Positions 26,924 through 38,487 of a stretch of 64,000 nucleotides of DNA are shown piece after piece; the first letter of the stretch is position 1, and every line of letters begins with the position of its first letter. The notes below the pieces were generated by a model, which saw only the letters and a program-made list of their open reading frames with translations, did no database searches and was not told where the DNA came from. The translations under genes and the position numbers were made by a program. Origin of the DNA: Adiantum capillus-veneris. Lineage: Eukaryota > Streptophyta > Polypodiopsida > Polypodiales > Pteridaceae. The DNA lies in assembly GCA_014529385.2 (NCBI GenBank), contig CM043970.1, positions 41,161,279 to 41,225,278 of the forward strand. The letters run 5' to 3'.

Positions 26924-26925
26924 AT

Positions 26926-27152
26926 TGTTGGAATTAGGGTTGCAGAGAAACACACACAGCTTGGAGAAGACGAAGGAAGCTCAAGGCACACAATAGAGAG
27001 TGTGTTACTTAGTGTGCAATGGAAAGATGGATAGCCCTAGAGTGATGGGCGTATATACAATGCACGGGGGAAAAAACCTCCTAAAGAGGGAAAAAATGCC
27101 CCGGCGGTCCTAGTGTGTTCACACACATCACTACCACATGTATATGGTAACA
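26926..27152 (-). repeat. 5' LTR of Copia copy 1
   Basis: 227 bp, identical by eye to 22026-22252. It contains the promoter of the minus-strand element. It ends on the minus strand with CCTAATTCCAACA followed by AT and the primer site. Confidence 0.95.
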
Positions 27153-28446
27153 ACTACTTGTATTAAATGAAATTGCTCCTGCGATCATTTCACATTGACC
27201 TATGCAGCTACTCACATGAGCCGAGGTGCTTCTGCTAATGCATAACAATTTATCATTACTTTGTTACTCAACCTTACTTCAATGTGGTGTCACACAGGTA
27301 GTACATTTTTTGTCTTGTTTATGTCTAGCCTAGTCCATTGGTCACCAACACACAAATTCGCCGATATAGGCAGTGTGTAGATACTCATCTTCATGCAGAT
27401 CCGCCGATTTAGGCAGCACATTGAGCATTACAGATTCACGATTTTTAAATAATACCAAATGCAGATTCGTCGATTTAGGCAGCATTAGTGCGGATTCGCC
27501 GATGTAGGCAACACGTCTTATTGGTATAGACTCGCCGGTTGAGGCAACACCGATCACAAAATCATGCTGCAATGGCTGACCACCACTGCAAATGGTATGA
27601 TTTTGTTACCCGGGTATAGAAATTGACGGATATTGGATTTGGAAAATGGATATACGTTGGCAGATGTTTGGAGTTATATTTGAAATTGAATTTGGACTTG
27701 GTAATCAAATTGGACTTGAGATATATGAGATTGAGTGTGACCAATGATATCCTGATTCATCAGGATATGACATATACTGCTTATTCTCGTGGTATAGGAC
27801 ACTAGAATCGGTAGTACGTGGATGACGGTAGGCATAAGCAATGTTGTCTACTTTTATGAAATTCTTACTATTTGATACAGATTTGTAATCATTGTTTTTG
27901 ACAAGTATTGTTTGCAGATTTTTATCTTCGCAACTGAGGACAGTTGCTTTCTAGTGGAGAGGTATGTTATAGAATTGATATTTTATTATTTATGCAACTT
28001 ACAAGTGGCAAAAGAATCATCAGATAATGGATTATGCAGAAGGATATTACTTTTATGTATATTAGATTATTCAAGTGCTCTTTATGAGCTTTGGCCAATT
28101 ATGTCCGACCGGCCAGTCTGTACTCATTTTTGACCATTCAAGAAATCTATAAATTAAATACATGCAAGAGGGAAATGGTCACTCTTGCACGGGGGGAGAT
28201 TGCTCCCAGTGTCTGTGTATTCTTCTATTCTCTCTTCTCTTCTCTCTTGTCGTGCCAGGCGTAGCACTCCGCTTTAGGAGGTGCGCCTACTTATGTTCTC
28301 TTCTTCTCTCTCGCGTGCTGTCTCTGTCTGTTCGTGCTGTCTCTATCTGTTCGTGTGTATCATTGATCATGTGCTATGCGAGGCGTCAGGTATGCGGATT
28401 CATTCATTTATGATTAGCAGTGTGTTGTTTCGGGTATTTTGCAGGG
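27153..28446. repeat. Unassigned interior of the Athila-like element with a short-motif repeat
   Basis: No coding frame was recognised. Between 27356 and 27550 an 18-19 base motif (GATTCGCCGATTTAGGCA and variants) occurs five times in the same direction at irregular spacing (about 25-70 bp). Downstream (28200-28350) is pyrimidine-rich, with 'ctgtctctgtctgttcgtg' repeated imperfectly. The segment could be another decayed insertion; its ends are not visible. Confidence 0.5.
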
Positions 28447-28735
28447 TAGCCATGCGTCTGTTTGTAGCAGTGAATGTAGCTACCATTAGAGACAACTTTC
28501 CTCTTTCAATCACTGAGCATGTTTTAGAACGAGTTACAGGAAAAGAAGCTTACAGTTTCTTTGATGGCTTTTTGGGATACAATCAACTTCTGGTTGACCC
28601 AAAAGATCAACATAAAACTACTTTTGCAATGGAATGGGGTATTTTTGCCCTTTGGGTTAACTAATGCTCCAGCCACCTTCCAAAAGATTGATGAGCCATG
28701 CTTTTAAAGAATATCTGAGGAAATTCTTGGAAGTA
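28447..28735 (+). pseudogene. Ty3/gypsy reverse transcriptase fragment
   Basis: The frame reads 'DNFPLSITEHVLERVTGKEA', then 'FFDGFLGYNQLLVDPKDQHK', 'TTFAMEWGIFALW' and, after a frameshift near 28655, 'LTNAPATFQ', 'LMSHAFKEYLRKFLEVY'. These are consecutive blocks of gypsy RT up to just before the catalytic [YF]-x-D-D box. At that point the sequence changes abruptly to an unrelated frame (28736 on), so RT is truncated before its catalytic aspartates. Confidence 0.8.
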
Positions 28736-29752
28736 TACAATGGAGAATTTCAAGCACCAATTACAGAAGCAGATACAATGCCCATGGTCCAGCTCTCAAA
28801 GGCTGAAAAAGATGCACTGAAAGAAAAGATTATACAAGAGGTAGATGAGCAGTGGAAGGCAGCAATGGATTGGGAGCTGAGAGTACTTCATTCCGTCAAT
28901 GTCACACAACTCACTCCCAATCAAATAAATGCGCAATGGCACCAACAATCCCTACCCTACCCTCTGATTAAAGTTGAGTTGTTGCAAGTAAAAGAAAGGC
29001 TTTACACCGACATGCAAGTCAAGGGCGCAGATAAAGACCACCCGAAGTGGAGTTTGAGCTGGCTGAACAAGAATCCCAGGTACTTGATTCTGTTTACAAG
29101 AGCACCTGCGGCCCTGCAAAAGGATCCTACCTTTTGTCTTGTACCAAGAGTAAGGACCTGGATAGCACATGAGGCACTACTAAAGAAGCGGCCAACTTGG
29201 CTGAATTACCCTAGATTGCCTGCTCCAGAAAAGGGACAGTCGACTGAAGAATACATGGTGAAAACCCTAAAGGGTGCCATGGCATTCTTTCAATGTCTAC
29301 CATATTTGTGATGTGCTATGTTATACGAAATCTGCCAAATGCTACTCACATGCATCGAAGTGTTCAATGAGCCAGAGCAAGCAGGCACCCCTTGCATGTC
29401 ATTTCTCGAGGGTAACAAAGGGTTGTGCTATGATATTAGTGGCCAACCTTTTGAAGAAGTCCTCTATGGCTTCTACGCCAGGTGTATGTTTCTACCTTCT
29501 CACAATATGCTGGCATTTGAGGAAGCGTTCTACACGGGATTCTTCACTTGGCGAACGAAGATATTTGCACCAGTGATCAACAACCTGACCTCAAGGTTTG
29601 TAGGCTACTCAACAGTGGAGCTGAAAAACAGAGTAACTATGCAGTTCTTGCAAGTGCCAGATAAGGAACGGAAAATCAGATATCAAAAGGCTCTAACAGT
29701 GCTTAAAGACCGCCTCGCCAGTCGCCAGCCCAAAGACTACTTCAGCCCATAA
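28736..29752 (+). pseudogene. Unknown 3' ORF of the Athila-like element (about 339 codons, one stop)
   Basis: From the point where RT homology ends, one frame runs to a TAA at 29750, interrupted only by TGA at 29309-29311. The product begins around 'NGEFQAPITEADTMPMVQLS', is rich in charged residues ('KAEKDALKEKIIQEVDEQWK'), then mixed ('HPKWSLSWLNKNPRYLILFT', 'LVPRVRTWIAHEALLKKRP'), and ends 'LKDRLASRQPKDYFSP'. The stop codon lies only 40 bp before the 3' LTR. In Athila elements this is where an env-like ORF sits, but I see no signal peptide or clear membrane anchor. It could equally be a captured host gene fused into the element. No family recognised. Confidence 0.55.
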
Positions 29753-29791
29753 AGCTGTGTCAAGGGATGACACATGCGAGGAGGGGGGGAA

Positions 29792-30713
29792 TGTTAGCAG
29801 CTAACATAGATACCATTTCCTGGAGTTCTCATTGTAAAAAAACTTATTATTTTGATAAATCAAGAATATTGTAACTCCTATTTTCTCGGATAAACCTTGT
29901 AATTGATGAGCCGGGGCTACAAGCTTCCAGATTGTATCAACCTGTCATTACCCATCTTTGGTAGAACTCCTTGATTATTAGTTTTTGACCACCAAAAACC
30001 TTGGCTAAGTTATAAAAGCCAATTTTTGTAAGTTATTATTAAGTATTGGATAATGAAATACACAGCGTGAGCTAACGAGGGTCACCTCTCTCCTTCTCGC
30101 GCTTCCTACTCCCTCCCCGGGTTTCACATTGCAGTCACATTTGTTGCATTGCAACCGTAGGTAAGAGCTCTACGCATTGATGTAAGCACATCACAGTAAT
30201 TCGTAGCTTTTGGCATCACCGACCCGCGGCCTAATTTCATCATAACTAGGAATTTACACTTTCAAATAAAAAACTAAGCATAGGTGGGGTATTGAGGCAT
30301 CATTGCTAAGCATTAAGATGCATTCTGGGTCAAAAACGACTAGGTCAAAAATCCACTGCTGTTAATAATCGTGATTTTGGCACTTGACCTAACGTGGGAT
30401 ATGAGACCATAAGCATGTGTGCTTAGGTCTTATAAACATGTCCTAGAAGTTTTGTTACGTTTGGATGTCATTTGATGCTGCAACAACGGATGTGATTTGT
30501 TTGCCGATGAGCGATTGGTTTTTTGTGATTTCTGTCACTTGAGTGTAGCATGAGTTAGATGCGAGTTGTTAGTTGTTTTTCGAGAGATTGACACCCTCTT
30601 GTAGCCTCTATGCACTAGTCGAGTCACCTTCATCCCATGGATTGACAATGTACCCGTGGTTCTCGCTAATACTGCAATAAGATAGGATAGTGAGGTTAGA
30701 CACGTGTCCCACA
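29792..30713 (+). repeat. 3' LTR of the Athila-like element (922 bp)
   Basis: TGTTAGCAG...GTGTCCCACA, preceded by the purine tract GAGGAGGGGGGGAA (29777-29791) and followed by the target duplication GTGCT. Homologous over its whole length to 14424-15351. Confidence 0.9.
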
Positions 30714-31332
30714 GTGCTTCATGCATATTCTTGAGTTGATTCATGGTCAATTCTTCAGCAATCCAAAGCTTTTTTCCCTTGAGAAGTTGAGAATGACAAA
30801 GCAGCTTCATACACTCATCTTTGTCTTTGAAAGTGAGTATGCAATGCTTGGGTGGAACATGTCTATGCGTATCATTGATCCAAGCAAAAATTTCAGGCTT
30901 GATGTAGACAGGTTGAAGAATTTCATTGAGCTTGGTGATTGCTTCCTCAAGGGTGTCCTCCGTGGTACACCACATTGAGTGTAGTCCCCCAATCCTGATC
31001 TTGAGGCCAAGAGATTCTTGTAATCATCATTCTTGTAGGGCCGCCTGTATCGTGGTGTCAATCTTCTTATGTGTTGCTTCATGTGATTCTTTCTGCACTG
31101 CCATGACAATTTCGGTGAGTGAGGCTTCGACTACGTGTGCTTTTTCAAGAAGAGCTTGGATCTCTACTTCCTTCACATCTTCAAGCTTTTGTAAATGTTC
31201 TTTGAGTCTCTCAGTCTCCTTGACGAGTTCTTTAATATGAGCCTCAAGGGCTGTGGTTCGTGCTTCCTCGTGGGCGGCGGGGTCCTTCCTTGGTGCCACT
31301 ACCATCCATCGCAAGAAATCTCTTGCGTACAA
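30714..31332 (-). pseudogene. LINE ORF1-like gene, N-terminal and middle part
   Basis: On the minus strand one frame from ATG 31332 ('MYARDFLRWMVVAPRKDP') runs to the insertion point, interrupted only by two adjacent TGA codons at about 31024-31029. First comes a coiled coil ('HIKELVKETERLKEHLQKLE'). Next is 'LGLKIRIGGLHSMW', like the [LI]-x-[IV]-x-G-[LI] start of the L1 ORF1 RNA-binding domain. Then come 'PKHCILTFKDKDECMKLLC' and 'KLWIAEELTMNQLKNMHEA', matching the I-x-[AI]-[ED]-[ED]-L-[ST] block of ORF1p. The protein would bind element RNA. The C-terminus is at 14331-14423, beyond the Athila-like insertion. No ORF2 is visible nearby. Confidence 0.55.
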
Positions 31333-31927
<595 letters not shown>

Positions 31928-32099
31928 CTTGTTTGCAAGTATTCTTGTTCATGAATGGGGCTTGTCTTTATAGATAAGCAGACTCGGGTATGGACATCAG
32001 AGCTCAATGAAGGGGCAGAGAAAAAAAATACACTTGGTTTTGTTATGGGGAAAGTGGGAGCTCCATATAGGGGGCTAATATAAGAGATTGACTCTGGTG

Positions 32100-35075
32100 G
32101 TTTAGCTTCAAATGATTATAGATTTTTGGGAGGCTCATGCATGTTACCAATAAGTGAAAAACAAGAGGAGATATGGAAGATGACTAGTGAGGAGGTGACA
32201 ATAGAGTACAAGATTGGTATTGCATCCCCGTCAAAGCACCTTAGGGTAGATTCTAGTGGTGCATTCAATGAGGTGGATGGAAGATCCCCAATGTGTCAGA
32301 CAACAACAAGCGATACATGTCACTTTAGTTCTTCTATCGATGCTTCTATGAAAGAGAGAGAAGGAGAAGTTTTAAGAGAATTCTTGCTACACGCTCCAAA
32401 GTCAAGAAGTGGGAAGAAGATGTGAAATCTGCCAAAGAGAAGTTTCAATTCAAAGGGCACTCAGATAGGTTTACTCTCATGTCAAAGGATAAAGATGGGA
32501 GGGCTTTGTTTCAAATTTGCTGCAAAGAATACAAGATCGCATATAAGCAGGGAGGTCCAAATACCATATACAATTTCATGAATTCTCACATAAAGACCAT
32601 AAATCACATGCGATCATGGGGATCCATGAAGCAAAAAGGTTGGCCTCCCATACTGCAAGCCCAAAGGATCAAATTATTGCTAGAAACGAAGAGAAGGTGG
32701 TTGAAGCAATGGAGGAGGTCCATGCATTTGCAGAAAAGAGGAAACTAGCATTTAAATTGGTGCTTGAGACAATTGATGACTATAAGTCTATCTCTAAAGT
32801 CTTTAGAAAGTGCATTGTTGATGGAAAATAGACCCCCCTATTTCCAAAGACAGGGTCTATCAGACAATGCATTTGCAGAAGAGAGGAAACTAGCATTTGA
32901 ATTGGTGCTTGAGACAATTGATGACAATAAGTCTATCTCTAAAGTCTTTATAAAGTGCAATGTTGATGGAAAATAGATCCCCCTATTTCCAAAGTCAGGG
33001 TCTATCAGACAATGCATTATAGAGCACACAAAGTCAAAGGTGCATATTCAGGCTAGTGCTCCAAGTTTGCATGAAGGGACAAAGAAGGTTGGTCATCCAA
33101 GTAAGTTCTCAGTACCTGATGAGCATTAGAAGGAGTTGACTGTATTTTTCAAACCAATCTCAGGTACTTGACATTTTTACTAGTCTCGTAGATCTTTTGT
33201 TGACAAGCTTGGTGAATGTGTGTTGTCTTTGCTAGTACGTTTTGGGAAGTCATCGAGTGCAACGGAAAGAAATGAAGGTGAAGGTATGCCATTTTACAAA
33301 CACCTCTATCTTTTCCTTGTAGCACTTCTAAAGAAGTTTTTGTTAAAACAAGAGTTTGTTGTTCTTTGTTTTCCTATTTTTCAAACAGAAGAAAATATTC
33401 TTTCAACACTATGTTGGGGATTTTGGCAAAAATTATTCACATTTGGAAGAAACGCAGTTGATCTAAAACCATTTTTAGATGATAATAGAGGGGGAGCAAA
33501 TTGGTTTTGTGAGCCAAACACCACAGCTACGTTATATAAGGATCAAGGCATCATTGACATCTCTAAAACTTTTTGTCACAAAATTGTAGCAGAGTAAGCA
33601 TACTGGGAATGCCATTTGATGGGCTAATGTGTTCAAATTGGACCTCCATTCCCAAAAACGAGATTTTTGGATGTGAGTCTATCGCTAGGGAACACTTAGT
33701 CGAGGGCTCAGAGATACAGGTTTTGGCTGAAGACTAGATTACATGACTAACTCAGAGATTTTAAGCATAGCACTAGATGTATCCTAGTTCAAAAACTTAA
33801 GAAGCAAATGTGGTTCACAAAAACCAAAGTTGCAGCATTAAGTGTAAGAGTCAAGAACCTTCCTGATAGTGTCTCCCAAGCCTTGGGAAGAGGAGATGTG
33901 AAAAAGTTTTGCATGGATATACTCAATGTGCACAACCTTGGCTTGTTTGAGGGAAAGCAAGCATTGTGGAGATTTCTCATGGATATCTTGCAAAACATTG
34001 GAAGAGATCCCTTAGGCAAGAGAAATTCTGACACAACAAAGAGTTTCTTCGAGGTGGTTGACTTGTGGGGAGGTACGAGGTTGCACAACTTTCTGTCTTT
34101 GAACCTTGGGGGACCCCATTGTTTGACCACCATGAGGGCAACGAGGAAGTCCATATGTTATAAAATAGGGGTCAGGGAGGATATATTTCAACATGTGGGT
34201 TAGGTATACAAGCATCAAATAAGTAGAAACAACATCCCAACAGGCAGTGTTCTTGTTATTATTGCTAAAGATGAGAATGTTATAAAGAGTATGGTTAGGT
34301 GGAATGCAAGGGATGATAAACTTGTCGGCTATTATGGAAGGAATCAAGAACACAATTGTGTAATAGATTTTGTGGTGGTCATAGGTTTCGGTGAAGCCGG
34401 GTACAACACCATTGTTGAGGTGTTCCATGCTAATATTATTGCTCACTATGTAGGAGTTCTTTTGCAAATCCATTTATTCATTGTCTACCAAATCTTGTCC
34501 TAGTGGTCCACCTAACATGTAGCCAATTTAATTCAAATCTTATCAAAGTGCAGTGGGATGCAATAACATTGCTTTGAAATCAGCATCTTAAAAACATCAT
34601 AGGTCCTTTGGTTGGTCATGCTTCTGATGGGGATGCTCGAAGAAGGAAATGCATGAGAGATGAATACACTTCTCAAGTGGGTATTCGATTCTCTATTCCT
34701 TGGAAGGGGTGGCCATTAACATTGACCACATATTATGATGGAAGTATCTTGGGATGGCATGACTTGGACTTCATCCATAATGGAAAAAATTGGTCATCCC
34801 TTTAGATAATTCTTCTAGAAGCCTTGTCCTTGGCAAGGATGTGAATCATGTTGCTCTTGTATATCAACATTTTAACGTTGATGAGCATGGAGTGCAAGAG
34901 GGTGATGTGGAGAGAAAGGACATGCAAAATTGGAGATCAGCCCAAAGATTGGCAAGACGTAAGGTGAAAGCATGTCTGAAGGACTTGCACATTGGAAGTC
35001 AATTTCAACAAGAAAGAATACTTGGAATAGAAATGTATCTTTCAATAGTAGCCTCCAACTCTCTCATTATTTGAG
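32100..35075 (+). mobile_element. Remnant of a DNA transposon, plus strand
   Basis: Successive broken frames on the plus strand seem to come from one protein. 32422-32620 reads 'DRFTLMSKDKDGRALFQICC' and ends 'NFMNSHIKTINHMRSW', which could be a degenerate DNA-binding zinc finger. 33808-34203 ('KNLPDSVSQALGRGDVKKFC') and 34260-34500 follow. 34590-34760 reads 'GPLVGHASDGDARRRKCM', and 34790-35000 'LGKDVNHVALVYQHFNVDEH' with 'ERKDMQNWRSAQRLARRKV'. From memory, 'GH[AS]SDGDxRRRK' followed by 'D[KR]QN[WF]' marks a widespread but little-named family of eukaryotic transposon proteins; this is not verified. Stops and frameshifts make it inactive. No terminal repeats were found. Confidence 0.5.
32724..33013 (+). 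repeat. 145-bp tandem duplication inside the transposon remnant
   Basis: Units 32724-32868 and 32869-33013 both start GCATTTGCAGAA, share 'ttggtgcttgagacaattga' and end 'gggtctatcagacaat'. About ten substitutions separate them. A unit of 145 is not a multiple of three, so the copy shifts the frame. Confidence 0.9.
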
Positions 35076-36654
35076 AGAGTGAAAGCTACTGACAAGGTTT
35101 CCTTCTTTTTCAGGCATAGTATTTAGGCAAGGTTTCATTCTTTATGTTTGCCATTAAAAGAAGGCAACAATGACTCATCTTTTAAGAAATATCTTTTGTT
35201 GTTTCCTCAGGATGTGTGCATTAAATCCCATATGAAAAACCTACTGAGAGTAGGTGGCTAGTTGTTTTGAGAGTGATATTTGTACCAATTTACAAGGGAA
35301 ATGCTGTCCATTTTTTGACAAATTACATTGAATCAATTGGTTTATTTTAATGTAATATTCATTATATTTGTTTCTTTTCATGGTGGTTTGTTCTCTCAAA
35401 TGAAAACACACTACAATCTACACTTCTGTTCATTTGTAGTTCAACATATATTTTCGCAGAAGCATGTGCTTCTAAAATTGTCATGTTACTAGTATACATA
35501 AAATAGTGGGTCATTACATTCCATATGAAATCCGTAGAAGGGGGGATGGCTCATTGCAAGAACGTCCATATCTTGTCCGTATGTAGGGGGGTAGGTTAGC
35601 ATGTATGATACCGTACATAGGGGGGTTTCTCTACTTTGGATGCACGCAGGTGACATCCCCCCATTACTAATAGTGAATTACCCCCAGGCCTTGAATAAGT
35701 ATTACAAGGGTCAACAAACCCTATCAGTTGTTATCTATGTCCTACTTTAAATTTTTTTAAACTTATACCTACCATCTATAGAGTGTCAAATATAGAATTG
35801 TTTTGAAGCACTTTTTTTTTCCAAGTTTTGGGATCTAAAGGCCATCACCCCTTCAGATTCAAGTGAGAAGATTTTTTTGTTCATTTTAATTACTAAATGA
35901 ATTTTGAAGTATCATGTTCTTGTTTAGAGTTTATCCCAAAAAAGTTACTTATATATCTTTTTAATATTTTTTGATCAGAAGGCCATCACCCGTTCTGATC
36001 CAAGTGTGATTTTTTTGAAGTGTCAAGCAGTCAAGACAAGCTCCACCTTGCCAATCCATTTCAAGATGCCTTCCAATCCTCTTAAAGCCAATAATTTTAC
36101 AGTTTAATTCAATCATCTCAAGCCATTTCTATAGCCAAATCACTATTCAATTGGCAACTTGGATTGGAATAGTATATGAGTTCATAAATAACCCGGCCAT
36201 AGTTTAGAACCTAAATCAACAGTTCCTATTTATATGAGTGAACAATACAAACCAAAGTCCTAACTACAAGAGACATTCTCAACTTTTCCATATTATAGCC
36301 AGAATGGATTTCATTAAAATCTTCTAATCCTATAAACCAGTTTCATAAATCAACCACTTATACAATTGTGGGAGTTCTATAGCTCAAAAAAATCATCACT
36401 AACCATTGGTAACAGACATGAGTATAATTTCATAAGTATGTGCTCTATCAACTTGCCGTAAAAAAAAGCCCAATAGGTATCGCATTAAAGGCCAGTAGGT
36501 ATTGGCATCATTTCTATACTCAACGGAGTTAAGCTAAGTTTCGAGTGCGTTCCCCATTTCCCCTCTCCATCTTCTGGTGCCCCCACAGAGGAGCACGCTG
36601 ATTGCTCCTAGTTGATGGGAAGGATTAATTTTTTACGTTGGTAAGCATGGTGAC
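35076..36654. other. No gene recognised
   Basis: AT-rich sequence without usable frames. A phrase 'aggccatcacc[c]..tctgat' with flanking T-runs occurs twice (about 35838-35880 and 35978-36020), and a G-run patch with 'gtccgtatgtagggggg' lies at 35570-35630. Possibly the 3' end of the transposon to the left and the leader or LTR of the Ty3 element to the right. Confidence 0.35.
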
Positions 36655-37620
36655 ACAAAGCTATGGATCACTTTTCATAGGTGAGGAGAATCCACATGAA
36701 TGGATGACAGATTTTGATATATATATGCTATCATTGCATATGCCTAACAAGGATAGCAAGATGCAAACCTTTCCCTTGGTAATGCATGGTAAAGCTAAGG
36801 TGTAGTATGACGCTTTGGAAGGTGAGCCAAGGCATTCATGGCCGGCTTTATGGGTGCGGTTTTTGCATAATTTCCACAGGGAGGCTTCTCCAATCAAGAT
36901 ATATGCAAAGTTGAAGGCTCTTAAGCAAGATTTAAGTGAATATTTCAATATATTTCTTGATCGTTTTGAAGCAAGTTGGGCAGAATTGGCGGTAGCCATG
37001 CAATTGGCTAATGGGGAATATTTCAAGCTAGATAAGTTCATGGCATGCTTACATCCTAAGGTGTGAGAAAAAATAGACTTTAAAAGCCCAAATAATTATA
37101 ATGGTGTAGTGGCAATTGCACGGTCCAAGAGCAGGAAGATAAGAAGAAGATCAAGCAGGGTATGATAGGCTACGAGATGGTGGTCCCTACTCCAATACAG
37201 AGTTCGCAGATGTTGTCTAGGAAGAGAATCATGGGGATCAAGGCATGGAAGCTGTTCCATAGCATTGGGTGTGTATGATCTAGGATTTGTCTGAGTAAAT
37301 GCAAGAGTCACAATTCAGGGTGATGGATAGGGGACAACCAAGACGAGGAAGAGGTCGAGTGAGGCCATTGCCTGGCCGGTGTTAAAACTGTGGAGAGGAG
37401 GGTCATTATGTTTATGATTTCCCACATCCACCAAAGGAAAGAGGAGGTGTATATCCACTATTTGGCAGGGGTAGAGGTCAAGGAAAATTTAATGGTGAAA
37501 GGGAGCAGGCAATTGAGAACCCTGTGCTGCTATCTTTGCCAGATAATGGTGAGGTCCCTAGGGTCAACATCGTTGAGGTGGACAAGCAAGATGTGGAGGT
37601 CTTAGCTAACAAAAGGGCAT
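36655..37620 (+). pseudogene. gag of the Tat-like Ty3 remnant
   Basis: Begins around 'MVTQSYGSLFIGEENPHEWM' (36649 on). 'WPALWVRFLHNFHREASPI', 'YFNIFLDRFEASWAELA' and 'LDKFMACLHPKV' match the gag capsid pattern in which a W-x-x-[FL] motif is followed by R-F-x-x-[LA]. A zinc knuckle is degenerate at about 37382-37425: a stop in position 2 and the last Cys replaced by Phe ('NCGEEGHYVYDFPHP'). Several stops. Confidence 0.65.
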
Positions 37621-37928
37621 GAGGTGAAGGGGAAACATAAACTGAGCAAAAAACTGGAGCTTGCAAAGGCAAGGAGAAGATAAGACGAAGAGCAATGAAA
37701 GAATAGCAAGAGGAGAAGACGTCACAAAATCAAGCAGGCGAACTTTCAATTGGGGCGTGGTCGTCCCGAGTATGATTTGGTAAGCGATGTAGAGAGTCAA
37801 AAGGTTAACATTGCCTTATCCCAAGCTAAGAAGGTAGCGGTCTACGAGCATTAGCACAAGGCTTCCAAGAGCTAAGGGTGATGTGCATGCAATGCAGAAT
37901 ATGTCCCTAAGGGTAGGAGATCCTATAC

Positions 37929-38294
37929 ATGTTCTTATTCTTGTTGATGCAATTATCGAGAAGAAGAATACAAGTACATACATACATAGACGGTGGAGCT
38001 CAGGTTTGTGTCATGATGAAAGAAACTATGAGACATGGATGTGTTAGGGCAATGGCCAAGTCAAATGTGCACATGAGGATGGCCAACCATGCTAAAGCAA
38101 GGTGTCTAGGCATGGCTCAGGATGTGAGGGTTAAGGTGATGGGTATAGAATGCCTTATCAACTTTTTTGTGATGAAAGCATGTGACAACATTTACCCTAT
38201 CATCTTGGGGAGGCCATGGCTTCTTGCAATAGGGACCAAACAAGACTGGGAGAGCAAGGTGTTCACCTTGCCTGACAAGGAGAAGGGTAGGTAG
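37929..38294 (+). pseudogene. Aspartic protease of the Tat-like Ty3 remnant
   Basis: The frame of 121 codons contains 'TYIDGGAQVCVM', the catalytic D-[ST]-G-A with Gly in place of Ser/Thr, and 'YPIILGRPWLLA', the typical C-terminal I-I-L-G-R-[PD]-[WF]-L block. The part between ('RMANHAKARCLGMAQDVRVK') fits the flap region. The D-G-G change probably abolishes activity. Confidence 0.7.
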
Positions 38295-38487
38295 ATAGTA
38301 CTAGACATGAAGACCAAAGAGACCCATTTCCATCCTATGGCAGAAGGAGGTGAAGATGACACGATGACAAGCTATGAGTATGAGACGGCCTATGATGAAG
38401 GCTACACTGATACAGAGGAAGAGGAGAGCAATGACGACATGCTGAGGATAGATGTCGATATGTTTGGTGTTACCATAGACAATTCTC

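Larger units (their letters stand above)
22026..27152 (-). mobile_element. Nested Copia retrotransposon, copy 1 (5127 bp, minus strand)
   Basis: The two 227-bp LTRs (22026-22252 and 26926-27152) look identical base for base, so the insertion is recent. The flanks are AATAC (22021-22025) and ACTAC (27153-27157), a 5-bp target duplication with one mismatch. On the minus strand the 5' LTR is followed by TGGTATCAGAGC (iMet-tRNA primer site, 26923-26912), gag-pol, and a polypurine tract (CCAGGGGGGATT, ending at 22253). A second copy of the family begins at 53507. It sits inside the Athila-like element. Confidence 0.93.
14424..30713 (+). mobile_element. 16.3 kb Athila-like Ty3/gypsy retrotransposon, with a nested Copia
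   Basis: Both LTRs start TGTTAGCAG and end GTGTCCCACA. The insertion is flanked by a perfect 5-bp duplication GTGCT (14419-14423 and 30714-30718). The primer site TGGCGCCGTTGCCGGGGA (Asp-tRNA, used by plant Athila elements) follows the 5' LTR, and AGGAGGGGGGGA precedes the 3' LTR. The order is 5' LTR, long leader with repeats, gag, protease, linker, [Copia insertion 22026-27152], unassigned part, RT fragment, a 3' ORF, and 3' LTR. Most of RT, RNase H and integrase is missing, so it is non-autonomous. In the last 350 bp of the LTRs I count about 16 substitutions by eye, far older than the nested Copia. Without the Copia it would be about 11.2 kb. Confidence 0.85.

Noticed and set aside
28736-29752. 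Env-like glycoprotein gene
   Set aside because: The position fits, but no signal peptide, membrane anchor or cysteine pattern is visible.
30535-30975. 146-codon minus-strand frame as one gene
   Set aside because: Its last third reads into the Athila-like LTR; only the part up to 30714 is real.
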